Below, one piece after another: positions 35,772-46,314 of a stretch of DNA of 64,000 bases (position 1 is the stretch's first letter; each line of letters starts with the position of its first letter). Source of the DNA: Bondarzewia mesenterica. Lineage: Eukaryota; Basidiomycota; Agaricomycetes; Russulales; Bondarzewiaceae. A program made the translations under genes and the position numbers. The stretch lies in assembly GCA_004802705.1 (NCBI GenBank), contig SGPL01000004.1:91201-155200 (forward strand), given 5' to 3'. The notes under the pieces are model-generated. The model was not told the DNA's origin. It made no database searches and was given only the letters and a program-made list of their open reading frames with translations.

Positions 35772-36343
35772 TGAGCTGGGATCGCAAGATATTGCCAGCA
35801 GTTATGCGGACAACTTGAAGGGCATCAACTTAAGGTAAAGGCAATGATGGAACTTGATATGACAGGATAGTAGGCCGTACTTTTCTTAATTCCTCCATGG
35901 TTTTCGTATGATTTATATCTTCATCCTATCTTCAAGCCTGGGTCGACGGAAGATCTGACACTTGAAGCAGATTATATCGTTTCGGGACTCAACACGTTGA
36001 TCAAGGCACTTGTGGACAGCTATTCTACTCTAGACTGGGCTATGGCTGGCCATGGACACTCCTGTGCGTTTTCCCTGCGAATACATCGATCCCATTGCGT
36101 CTAATCTCTTTTTCTTTCTCTTCTTGTTTTTCACGCATTTAGTGCGGATACGCATGCATCGACCACACTTCTTGGTATGAGCAGGGCTATTTTACAAAGA
36201 TGCCATTCGAGGCAGTCACCGGTAACGACGATCCAAACATTCATTCTTCTGGTGACACTCCGTCCGTCAGTGGCTTCTCATGGAGCCATTCATTGGAGTT
36301 CGCGAAGGTCAGCCTCGCCTTCGTCTATGAGCTGTCGGCCTAA
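35772..36343 (+). pseudogene. Relic of an M28-family (leucine) aminopeptidase, C-terminal part
   Basis: Plus-strand blocks match the C-terminal half of secreted fungal M28 zinc aminopeptidases: ELGSQDIASSYAD, then AMMELDMTG, STEDLTLEADYIVSGLN, LIKALVDSYSTLDWAM, and after an intron CGYACIDHTSWYEQGYF, NIHSSGDTPS and SLEFAKVSLAFVYELSA with TAA at 36341-36343. The reading is broken by a one-base shift near 35836, a stop after DMTG, and a roughly 10-bp partial duplication (CTATGG/CTGGCCATGG) near 36045. The N-terminal half is missing. The dead fragment keeps a splice-like intron with a pyrimidine-rich end at about 36063-36141. Confidence 0.72.
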
Positions 36344-36569
36344 GGTTATCGCCTCGAACAACCCGTCACTGTACTGCTTCTAATGCAGAAGAGCGCATTT
36401 GAATTTGTGCATTTCTCCACTTTTGGGCGGTCTTACTGGCGAGTGGTAAATAAGGCATTCCCATTAAAACAAAGTCATGGCGAGAGCACTATGGATCTAC
36501 AGAAACCGATAACATGCATCGGGCGCACAAGGAGAGAATCCTTCTAGAGGACACTCTTCACAGCCGCAT

Positions 36570-38481
36570 CTACTCCGGTGGTAAATCACGCATAGCCTTT
36601 CGTAAAACATCGATTACAGAGGCATGCTTGACCTCTGCCGCATACAGGGAAGAAATCGATTGGCACGTCCAACCGAAGAACAGTCGTCGAAGATCTCTGG
36701 CGCACTGTTTGAGAGGGTGACAATATGGCTGGAAGCCTGAGAGCACCTGCTCATTGAAAGCTGTATCAGTGCGGACATGATCCAGCTTCGCGAGTCCGAC
36801 AACGACCGGGTTAGCATCCTGCTTCCAGTATCTCAGGAATGTATCTTTTTGGATAACCGGAGTGTGTGGGCCGTTAGATGATGCACAAATGCAACACAAG
36901 ACATAGAAGAAAGACTCCAGGTCGTGAGAGGCTTGATGCGTAAGACCTGACCTGCACAGTAACAGATCAATTGCCACGTACGGCAGAGTCCCCTATAAAG
37001 AGTATGAGAAAAGGGAGGAAATTCGACAGAGACAGAAAATTACCCGGATACGAGTGCTCGGGAAGCCAACCTTGATAGCGTGGTCAAAGTCAACCAGCAG
37101 ACCCCTCCGTTTCCCGGGAGGTGATCCATTGTCGAGCAGCATGATGTTTGACGCACTGATATCACAATGAAGAATTTGTTTTTCATAATACAAGACCGAA
37201 TGGGCTGCCAGAGGTACATTGAGAGTCAGAAGCCGGGATAGTCAGTGAAAAGCGCATACCTCCAATCCCATCAATAAAGGCACCGAGGAGCTCACGAAGC
37301 GTGGCGAATGTATGCAGCGGCATACCACAGTCTTTGAGGACTAACCGACGATGCACACGATTCTCTAAGTTCTGATGGGCATATAAGCCGACAGATGAAC
37401 GGCGCCTGCCAGTCGAATCCACAGCACCATCAAATCGAACCTCTTCGTCATCCTCTAAACGAGCTATCCCCGACAAATTTCCAGCACAGCGAAGGATTTC
37501 AGCCTCTGTAGGTTGTCCCCGATCAACGACCCAAGCGTCCTTGAGGACGTACTGCCTCTGCCAGCGACGTACACGAAAAACAGTCGTTCCCCGTCCTCGT
37601 ATTTTGTCGGCCCTGAAGAGGGGCTCAACCATCTTGTACCTTTTGTCATTCACTGTGACGACTCCATGTGCAAGTGAGATCGTAGGGTCGTAGCCAAGAA
37701 CACCCCCGTCTCCATAGGCCATACCCCCTATAGTGCGTAAGAATGTCTCCGGCGCTTCATGAATGTCGATTTGTGAGGTTGAGATGCCACCCGCACGATC
37801 GAAAAGGTAGAAAGTAAAATGCTTTCCAACCAGCGTAAATCCAAGAACGAAACGTCTGTCGACCTGGTGCATCAGAATTTGGTGCACGTCCTCGAATAGA
37901 TGTATATGGGCATCTTCCCCACTGTGGTTCACCTCACCCACAACGAGGACTTCGGCCCACTCTGCTTCACGATTACGGCGAGGATAGTCAAGTAAGACAA
38001 CATCGGGATGCCTTTGGTCACTGGGTTTGGCTCGTCTAGATGATGGATCTACCACGATCCCATTAAGATGGCCGGCCACCCATGTCCGGCTGGTTTGAAC
38101 ACGCGAGAATGAATTGAGATGGGATACTATCCCGTTCAAAAACCGTGCTGCTCCCGATGTTTTGATGTCCCGCAAGCCATCATAGTCCGGACCGGGGCCC
38201 CAAGCGAAGTCGTTATACTGAACATGACGGTTGCTCTTGTCCGAAAATGATTTAAGGGCGTCCTTGAGTTGAAATGGCAAGGCGGAATCGGGTACAAGCC
38301 AGTCGACGAGGCGATTGACATTTGCGAACAGGCCTATAACACATTGCTCGATAAATGTGGCATGTGTGCCAATCGACTCGTAATCTTGGGCTGTTCCCAG
38401 AGTGAATTGCGACTCCGAGGAGTCAGAGGCTGAAATAAAAGGAACAATAAGCGCATCATATTCATAGCTGTGCCAGGACAT
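36570..38481 (-). CDS. FunK1-type fungal protein kinase
   Basis: Member of the expanded agaricomycete FunK1 kinase family. The ATG at 38481 (MSWHSYEYDALIVPF) opens a 432-codon first exon. It has an N-terminal region typical of the family (PDVVLLDYPRRNREAEWAEV, VVGEVNHSG, VLGFTLVGKHFTFYLFDRAG) and the kinase N-lobe (GRGTTVFRVRRWQRQYVLKD with the putative VAIK-like Lys). The next exon has the catalytic loop HCDISASNIMLL and metal loop VDFDHA. The last exon reads GTLPYVAIDLLL, then HDLESFFYVLCCI, the family hallmark after the activation loop, and ends RKAMRDLPPE. HCD for HRD and DFD for DFG are usual for FunK1. Three exons join cleanly. An upstream first exon is possible. Confidence 0.85.
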
Positions 38482-39019
38482 GGAACGTACCGAATGTTTT
38501 TAAGCGGATGGGCGAAGCTGACATGCCGTAAGTTATGAAGAGCCTCAGAAGGGCCACCTGAGACATTTTATAACATTTTTCCATCCGACGAGCCACACCA
38601 AAGTGAACTACGTGGCCAGAACAAAAGAGTAATCGGTATGCTTTGCCTGTTTGACCACAACCAATAACGCACGCTCGGCTCGCATTGTTCAAGGCTGTGA
38701 ACCAAAATATCAGTGGCTGTCGGGTAATCACTTCCCTGCGCTGCTATATCTTGATGCGCATGAAGCTTGAGTTGGGCCACATCGCTCATAACGACACTTT
38801 ATGGTTACCTGGGTATACTCTGCAGGGCGTCAGAAGGTACCCCGGAGTATTGGTGATCGGGTCTACAACAAGTAAAGTTACGACTCACAATGTGCAGCAG
38901 GAAAGACCAATAGGGAGATGGGAAACATCAATAACAATTTCTGCGATGCGATCAGTTAATGCACAAGCCTCGCAGACGCGCTATGACAGCACGTCTCCTT
39001 CCTGGACATCTCAACCTAA
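38482..39019. other. Between FunK1 and SND1 genes
   Basis: Holds the FunK1 promoter and the SND1 3' flank. A minus-strand frame at 38568-38789 (MSDVAQLKLHAHQD) could be an upstream exon of the kinase but has no diagnostic motif. Confidence 0.35.
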
Positions 39020-42000
39020 CTACTCGTCTTCCTCCACATCACCAAACTCGAACATCCCTAGCCGATCTCGTTTGGCACCATCCACCGCATCCTGCAGCTT
39101 CTTCACAACCTGCGGGTACGAAGTGAGGTACCTACATCCCTTGCGATCGATCATCGCGATGCCTTCACGAAGCAAGTCGGCGTTGATGCATGCGAGAGGA
39201 TCTTTTTTTTACCGCTGGATCTGCAGAGTCGATGAGACGCAAGTGAAGAAGTGATCCTTCTTTCTGATCAATGTTTGCAATGAGCTTGCGGCCTTCGCAC
39301 ATCTGCCGGAAACGATCAACTGCTTCTTGGTGATAGTCGCTTTCTGGGCCTACGAGCTTGATGAAACTGACGGGAAAGGCGATCCTATGAGAATCCAAAA
39401 GAAGGATTGAGGTAGAAGAGCTGACCTCAAACGCGCATCGCGGGCCTGGCCAGGTAGCGAGCGGAACTTGGGGTCCAATGGACGGATGTTCTCAAAACCG
39501 ATCGTGTCCTGGTTGCCATAGTCGATGAAGGTGACTTCCGCTTCACGTTTTACTGGCGATGCACGACGGATCTTGGCACGGTACCAGGAGCCGTCCGAGA
39601 ACTTGGCCGATACGAGATCACCGCCCTTCGGAACAAATCCTGGCGCAGAGGGTGCGACCCGGTGATGAATAGAGAAGTCGCGCATGAGCTGCTCTAGTGA
39701 AGCAATGCCTGGGAAGAGACGCTTGTAAATGAATCTAACGATCTATTAGAGAAGGGAAAATGGATTTACCCTCGGTGTTCAGGATTTGAACGGAGAAGCT
39801 GAAGCCATTCTTTGTCCGGACATCACTGACAATGACATCAAGGTACTGGGGTGCCAACGCAGTGCTATCTTCGTCTGCAGGCTGATTTGCGGCTTTCTCA
39901 GCCTCTTCGTCGTAGTCTGTCCAAAGCTGTGGACAAGAGTTGGTTAGAGAGATTCATTACAAAGGAAGGTGACAGAGGACTGACACCTCGCTTTTCTTTC
40001 TTAGCTTCCTCCTACATTGAACTATTTAATACACGCCTCGCTACTGCGCAATGACGACACGTACCTCAGCCTCGTATAGATGTCTTGACCATGGCAACGA
40101 ATCTGCTGAGAAGGAATGAACGGACGCAAGGCCTTCCTTCACTAGCGTGATGGCAGCATTTTCCGTCTTGTTCAGATAGAGTGCGCCGATGAAACCACCA
40201 GATTTGTCGACAGTGTCAATCTCGATTTCAACATCCCGCTGCATGTAACGCCGTGTCGCGAACTCAGCAGCTTCGGCCCCGTATGGCTCGCTTTTTTCCG
40301 AAGGATTTCGTGCGGTACGAGGTGAACGAATGCCACCGAGGACAAGGGTCAACACTTGATTGTCTTTGGGCAACAGTATTCTGGACGTAGCAATGAGTCT
40401 GATGATCTTTCCTACAGGAGAGCGCATACTTGAATCGTGATCCTGATGCGACGTATTCGACTACTCCTGGTATTCTGCCTTGACGCTTGAAACCGCTGAC
40501 AAATTGACTGGCACGGTTGGCCGCCTGTGATATGTTTGTTTGGGTCTGTGAAGACAAGTAGAAAGATACCAACCTCGGACAAGTTCAATGGCTGTTTAGG
40601 AGTCGGTTGTTCCTTCCCAGAGTGCATACCACGAGTCTCGGCGACTGCGCTGCGATCAAAGTTCAGCATGGGCAATATACCAGATAAGTCATCGCTCACT
40701 TCTGCTCGGCGGCCATAAGCTTATCATAGTCTGGCGAACGATCTTCGTCGTCGCGCTTATGCCGGACCACACTCGCGAAGCCTTTCTCAATGAGCTGCTC
40801 GGCAATATTTCTGAGAATATTGTCAGAACTGGAAAGCATTTGAACGCGAATCAACATTCTTACACGTTGTTATTCCCGTAACGGATAGTCGCGCATTCTC
40901 GCTCCTCAAAATCGCCTTCCCGGGGACGAATAAAGTCAATATGCACCTTGACATGCTTGCTGATCAGCTTCTTGCGTAAGAACTCTCGTGCCTCCTGAGC
41001 GTAGTACGCTTGCTTAGGATCAGAGATTCTAGTGTTGGACGTAGTGAGCCAACAATCGACATAGCCATTGAGAGAATAACGCACCTGGGCGCCCTGGTCG
41101 AACTAAGCTGTACCCTCCGCTCCTTACCGCTATCCCTATCAGCGACAGAGATTTGATCGCCGGTCCAAACGCGAAGGACAGTTGCATCGAAGGAACGAGA
41201 GTGGCCATTCGTCGCCGGTGCTGCCTTGCTACTGGCACTGGACGCTGGGACATTGGCGTACAAGCATAACCGTTTCTCCTTCGCAACTTTCTCCGCTGCG
41301 CGAAGTCGTTCCATGCCGCCTGAACTGGCAAGCATACCGGCATGCCAGTCCACAATGCGGGCCAATCCTGCAGCAACAAGATGCTCTGCAATGTTTCCCG
41401 CGGGATGCAGCACTAAGGTTATGTTTCAGGATCAATCCTAAGATAGAAGACATATTCTCCTGACCGTTTCCGATGAATATGCTCGCTGGTGGAGGTGCAC
41501 CCCCGTTAGCACCGAATTGGAAAGGCGTCGCAGCAGCAGTCGGCAGGGACAATAACTGCACCTTGACGGCACGTTGAAGTAGTCTTGACTCAACGAAAAA
41601 CTTTGCCTGCACACAAGGTCAACAAAAGACGCGGGGGAAATCGGGTTTTGCATTAATATTGACGCTCGGAGGGGTACATAGAGAACACGTAGCGGACTAG
41701 CAACACCTACTTCTTCTCCCCAAGGTTCCGAAGGCTCTCCTTGTTTTGACGCAGCCCGCGCACTACGTACACCTGCAAGTGCGATGTTCACGAACTGATG
41801 CTCGCCATCTGGCATCAAAAGGCGAACACGCAGTGTTGTGCCATCCCGAACAGCTTCGACGATAGCTATCAAGGAATCCTAGTTAGCGCGGTCGAGCCAA
41901 TGAAAATAAGGTGCCTCACCATCAAGATTCTTGCCTTTCCATTCGGAGATATAGGCCTGCGAATCCAAAGGCATGGTGTGGATGACTTGATGAGCCTGGC

Positions 42001-42905
42001 ACGTAAGGGTTAGGGTTGACGTGTCTGAGGATGTAACGTCAACTTAAACCCAACCTTGGGCCCATGCGGGTTCCAGATGCCACGACCTGCACTTCTTGCT
42101 TCGTTTTCGATGTCCTTACGTTTGTTGTCTTCCTCTGTAGGATCCCGTTTCAGGTCCTTGACCTTGGCCCAGCCATTTTTCAGAAGCTCGGTCGCGATGT
42201 CGAGGCCATTGACTTCTCCATTACCTAGGTCTCGAGGAACGTCATCACTAAGAGGAAGTTGATGGGCAGAAGTGAATGTTATTTCTTTGCCAACAACAAA
42301 GGCGCGAAGAAACTCGCGGGCCTCAAAAGCCCAAGCCTATAAGAGACATGTAAATCAGCATGACTTGCCACGGACCAGCTCTGCATACAAGCAACACTGT
42401 GAACAAGGACAAGCTGGGCTAGAAGAGCGTGACTTCCAGGTCCTCAAACTTCAGACGTTGAACGTCTTGGGTTTCTCGAGGAAACCCCCCCAATGGCCCG
42501 TCAAAGTAACAAAGCATTGTCCGATGTAATACAGATTGACGTCCCCAGAGCATCGCTTCATCGTAAAAAGGTCTCACCTCGTCTTCCCTGGATGCATTGC
42601 CCATGCGCGGCGAAGAGACATCAGCAAGGTGCAAAATTCTGAGAAAGGGGAAGTTTTAAAGCGGTTCTGAAGGATGAAAAAAAAAAATTGAACGCACCTC
42701 TCCTTCGGTGACTGACCCTGAGGACCGGGACGCCCACGGAGGATGAGAGAGTCGCCAGAGATAGCGCCTGCAGATCCAAAGGTCAATGTCTGGGGGTAAT
42801 ACACGAAATGGGAATTCGCTCCGCACTCTTCACGATCTGCAGCAACCAAATGAACATTGAAACACTCCGAGAGCAAAACTAGATACTCACGGCTTTCATA
42901 GACAT
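39020..42905 (-). CDS. snd1: Tudor staphylococcal nuclease (SND1/p100)
   Basis: Cytoplasmic multifunctional RNA-binding protein with four SNase-like repeats and a Tudor domain, linked in other eukaryotes to RNA processing and decay. Start at 42905: MSMKA is joined by short introns to IVKSA and ISGDSLILRGRPGPQG. SNase repeat 1 continues HLADVSSPRMGNASREDE and EAREFLRAF. Repeat 2 begins VEAVRDGTTLRVRLLMPD. Repeat 3 has ATVLRVWTGDQISVADRD and later AQEAREFLRKKLISKHVKVH. Repeat 4 follows with RIPGVVEYVASGSRFK and AAEFATRRYMQRDVEIEID. The Tudor domain is LVSAKFSDGSWYRAKIRRAS and VTFIDYGNQDTIGFENIRPL. A final partial SNase ends FEFGDVEEDE with TAG at 39020. Many introns occur. A TATATA lies 82 nt upstream, at 42987-42992. 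Confidence 0.92.
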
Positions 42906-43122
42906 AATTACTGGTGAGGCAAAGGAAAGGAAGATTCGAGGAGAGCAAGTAAAGCACGGCACACGATGCCAGCAAGCAAAGAGGTGTATATAGACTGAGA
43001 GACCGCGTAGGCGCGCGTAGATCTACATACATGGTCCGTGAGAAAATATGGTCTATTCCTCTTGCATTCTGTGGACCACTCTTATGGCTGATAATTCCCT
43101 CTCGTGTCGAACATCAGTAACG

Positions 43123-43598
43123 ATGCCCTTCTACCAGTTGCTATGTATTGCTGCCCATAACCCGGATTATGTGTGTGTTCTGTCTATCCAGTATTTTAAT
43201 TGAGAAGTCTCATATGTCTCCCACAGGTTCAAATCAAGGAACTGGTTCGCTTGTCGGCCATGCACATCATGAACAATGGTGGTGTCGTCCGAGGGATTAG
43301 TTGGTGGGGCACGCAAACACTTCCACAGCGTATGTGGAGACGTAAAGTCTACTATAACAACGGAGAGTGCGTTTCCTTCATCTCTACTTGTCTGATCCTT
43401 GCCCTCACGGTTCTCAGTTACTGGACGATGCATTTCGATGCTTCGCCTGCAAACCAAAAGGGCCTGAGCTCACTCCTGCGTAAAGACCCACGAGTCNNCC
43501 GCGCAACAGTGCTCAAAATGGGCGAGAAGATTGAGGACGTCGCCACGAGACGAGAAAAGACACTGTTGCGTCACACGCCAACGGGTCCAGGTCTATAG
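43123..43598 (+). CDS. mrp17: Mitochondrial small ribosomal subunit protein bS6m (Mrp17)
   Basis: Structural protein of the mitochondrial 37S subunit. Exon 1 starts at 43123 (MPFYQLLCIAAHNPDY). Exon 2 begins VQIKELVRLSAMHIMNNGG, continues VVRGISWWGTQTLPQRMWRR and ends YYNNG, with the codon for Asp split over the intron. Exon 3 gives YWTMHFDASPAN, SSLLRKDPRV and ATVLKMGEKIEDVATRREK, with TAG at 43596-43598. All blocks match the bS6 fold as found in fungal Mrp17. One codon after RKDPRV carries two Ns. The gene is divergent from SND1, with only about 220 bp between the ATGs. Confidence 0.88.
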
Positions 43599-43730
43599 AG
43601 CATCTTTCGCATGGACATGCCCAGCTATGCCTTTCGCAGCAGTAGCTCAGTTTGTCGGAGGGGATTGGCTCTCAATCATGTGGTACAAATATTTGTGATA
43701 CAAACAGCACCTCTCTCGACACGTGCAAGG

Positions 43731-44816
43731 TCATCGTCGCATCCAACCGTACAATACCTTCTCTTTACCCTTGTTGCGGTCAGCATTGTACTTTCGAACC
43801 CAATCGACTACCTCATTTAATCCGGAAACAACTACCATATTGCTGGCATCTTCCCCTACTTTTTTCCGTTCTCCATCGCCTTCTGGTCCCGGTCGCCTCA
43901 GAAGTATTGATGTCATACCTGCATTCCACGCTCCCCGGTAGTCTCTGAAGGCCAGGAGAAACCTTCATATTACGCAAATGCGATGTCTTGAAATTCGACT
44001 CACTCATCCACATCATCACCCACGTGTAATGCTTCGTTGCGCTTGACACCGGCTCTTGCACATGTTGCAAGAAAGATGTTCAACGAGGGCTTCTCCATGC
44101 CTTCTTGCTCGCTGACCAAAACCGGTGAGAGAAGGTGCAGGATACCAAGGTCTTCCAGGACGGACACTGGTTAATCAAATAATAGACGCGTATGCATGTG
44201 GCATGGTCGCAGCCAGCCTCAAATATACGAGCACAGATGGACATCACTTACAGATGCGCGAATCAGAGTTCGTCACCAGACCTGTCTGCACGTTCATGCT
44301 CTTCAAACTCTCAACTGTTCCCAAGAAAAATATACATACCCAGAAATCAATTACACTCTATACCAGTACATAACCAAGAGAAAAGAAGTGAACGCTCACG
44401 AGCGGGAGACGCGTCATCGAACAACTTGTACCCTTCCCTTGAACTGAAGCGGTGTATAAGGCGCGGGACAATCTGATCGATATTGTCGTCTATGGAGCGG
44501 GAATCGGCTCCTGCTCCTGACGCCGTCCGACGTATAATTTCTGCCCACCAGGCTGACACACCAGACTGGTATGCCGGTTTCTCAAGGGAGACCTGTTTCA
44601 AAGCTGCAGAGATAAGCAAGCTGCGACACGCAAAGAATTTTGTATACGACATTGTGAAGCAAATGGCTGCTACGCACCAGTTTTGAATGAACGTGCAATG
44701 GCGTCCGGGTCAAGTACGCCGAGGTATGGTGCGAAAACCTCTGAGTATTGAATATGGATTGGGAGGCGGGGAGTGACGAGGGTATGCAGTGCATCAAAGG
44801 TGACTAGCCGAATCAT
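43731..44816 (-). CDS. HAD-superfamily hydrolase (HDHD3-like)
   Basis: Rossmannoid hydrolase of unknown substrate. Start at 44816: MIRLVTFDALHTLVTPRLP, with the nucleophile Asp of motif I followed by ALHT. Next come FAPYLGVLDPDAIARSFK, then ALKQVSLEKPAYQSGVSAWW, EIIRRTASGAGAD, VPRLIHRFSSREGYKLFDD, and motif III/IV EGMEKPSLNIFLATCARAG with ALHVGDDVDE, joined by an intron to YRGAWNAGMTSILLRRPGPE. The end is VLYGWMRR, TGA at 43731. Motif I lacks the second Asp of phosphatase-type DxD and resembles the DAxGT of haloacid dehalogenases. Five or so exons. It is convergent with bS6m, the stops lying 132 bp apart. Confidence 0.8.
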
Positions 44817-45123
44817 GCCTGTCGAAAATGTTCGTACAACGAGGGTCTCCTGAATTATGAGCAAATAGACTAGAAACAACTCGAGTGCGTATACCGTAGG
44901 CACTTGTACAGGGGAGGAATTTGAACTCCCACTTAAGATATCAACCGGGTATTCCGGCCCGGATACCTGGCAGCTTTCGACGTGAGTCGTAACTCCGTCA
45001 AGACAAGACTCAACAGCAGTCAACAGCCCACTGGTTACACACTTTGGCGGCCCTCCCATATCACCAATTACCACAGACCTCAGCGCAGACCTCAGCGCAT
45101 ACCGTTGAAATATTTTGAAAGAA

Positions 45124-45699
45124 ATGTCAGAATCAAGTAAAGAATATCAAGCAGCGGTACAGCAAGAAGAGGCGCGTCTACGAAAACAGCATCCGACTCC
45201 GGAAGACATTCCTGGCTGCATGACCCTCTTCGATGAGTTCTTGCGATGTAACAGTACGCCTCTCTCTTTCTTAGCTTATAACTGAGGAGTTATCTATAAA
45301 ATCTCATTCTACGGCCCTCGCCTGCAGTGCTGGGTATGCAATTCAAATCACTCTACCGCTATGGCGAGATGGCACACTGTACGCCTAAGCTCGACGAGTT
45401 CAAGTTCTGCATGAGCATCAAATCTCTGCACCCGGAGGAGAAGCGTGACGCGTGGATACGGCATCGCGCGGAGTGGTGGGCGCGGAAACGGCTCGGTGCC
45501 AGCAGCGAGAATGTGTGGGAGACGCGGACGTACGTCTTCTCTCATCTATTTTTCTCGCATAGAGTGCTGTGAAAGCGTGATAAAAGGTTATGGTTGCTGT
45601 TATACTAATTTTTGTCCGTCGAACAGGGAACCGTTGCAAAATTTCCCGCCCCCGATGTCAGCGACGGCTTGGAGCGGCGGCGGTACAATCGTCGATTAA
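45124..45699 (+). CDS. emi1: Emi1-like twin-CX9C protein (DUF3128)
   Basis: Small conserved protein; in yeast Emi1 is needed for early meiotic gene induction. Exon 1 (45124 to about 45253) encodes MSESSKEYQAAVQQEEARL, then GCMTLFDEFLRCN. The codon for Met is split across the intron, and exon 2 continues MLGMQFKSLYRYGEMAHCTP, KLDEFKFCMSIKSL and RAEWWARKRLGASSENVWE. The last exon reads PLQNFPPPMSATAWSGGG and ends at TAA 45697-45699. The four cysteines form two CX9C pairs (C-MTLFDEFLR-C and C-TPKLDEFKF-C), the pattern of Mia40-imported mitochondrial intermembrane-space proteins. Confidence 0.88.
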
Positions 45700-46314
45700 T
45701 GTTCTTGCTCCTCAAGGCGAACATGCTATATCTGCATCTCACTGCTTAATATGATCCTCTGATCATCCTTCTACTCACACCTTCCGAAATGAATGATCCC
45801 AGTCACCCTCTTGCTTGTCCAACTCGCGCGCGCAACACGAGGGTCCTGCATAAATTGCCCTCGCATGGTTAAGGTTGGACATATCTCTAAAGAAACGTAC
45901 CTCTGGTACTTGTCAGGTATATATTGTTTTCAAACACAAATAGCCTTATTTCTGCATATTGACCTTACTGCCAACAGTGCCTTCCAAACAACTTACCGGC
46001 CAGTTTCTCATGGCTTTGTTTGTCAAACTTCTCCTCAACCTGTCTCGGTGCTACGCAAGTATCATAAGTCTAATGTGCTCCGTTTGATACTCATTCCCAA
46101 ACGTTTGACATGACACCGAGCCATGAGTTTAATTAATCACTATTACGCGCCATGCCCGCATGGAGCTTTTCGTCTTGACCTTTCCCGACTGCAACTATGT
46201 CTTGCATAGGAACTCAGACTAATCCTAAACACGATCTGCGAAATAGAACATCCATAAGAACTCTGTACGTCATCGCACTCAGCGTTCCAACGACTGCGGA
46301 TTGCCCTCGCACGA
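45700..46314. other. Convergent 3' flanks
   Basis: Lies between the Emi1-like gene and the end of the formate/nitrite transporter. A 106-codon plus frame at 45793 has no motif and is probably chance. Confidence 0.4.

Noticed and set aside
44890..44980. tRNA-like T-arm string (GGAGTTCAAATTCC on the minus strand)
   Set aside because: The position paired with the conserved G is T, not C, and no acceptor or anticodon stem can be drawn.
45793..46113. 106-codon plus-strand frame
   Set aside because: Single unspliced frame between convergent genes without motif or hydrophobic pattern of interest.
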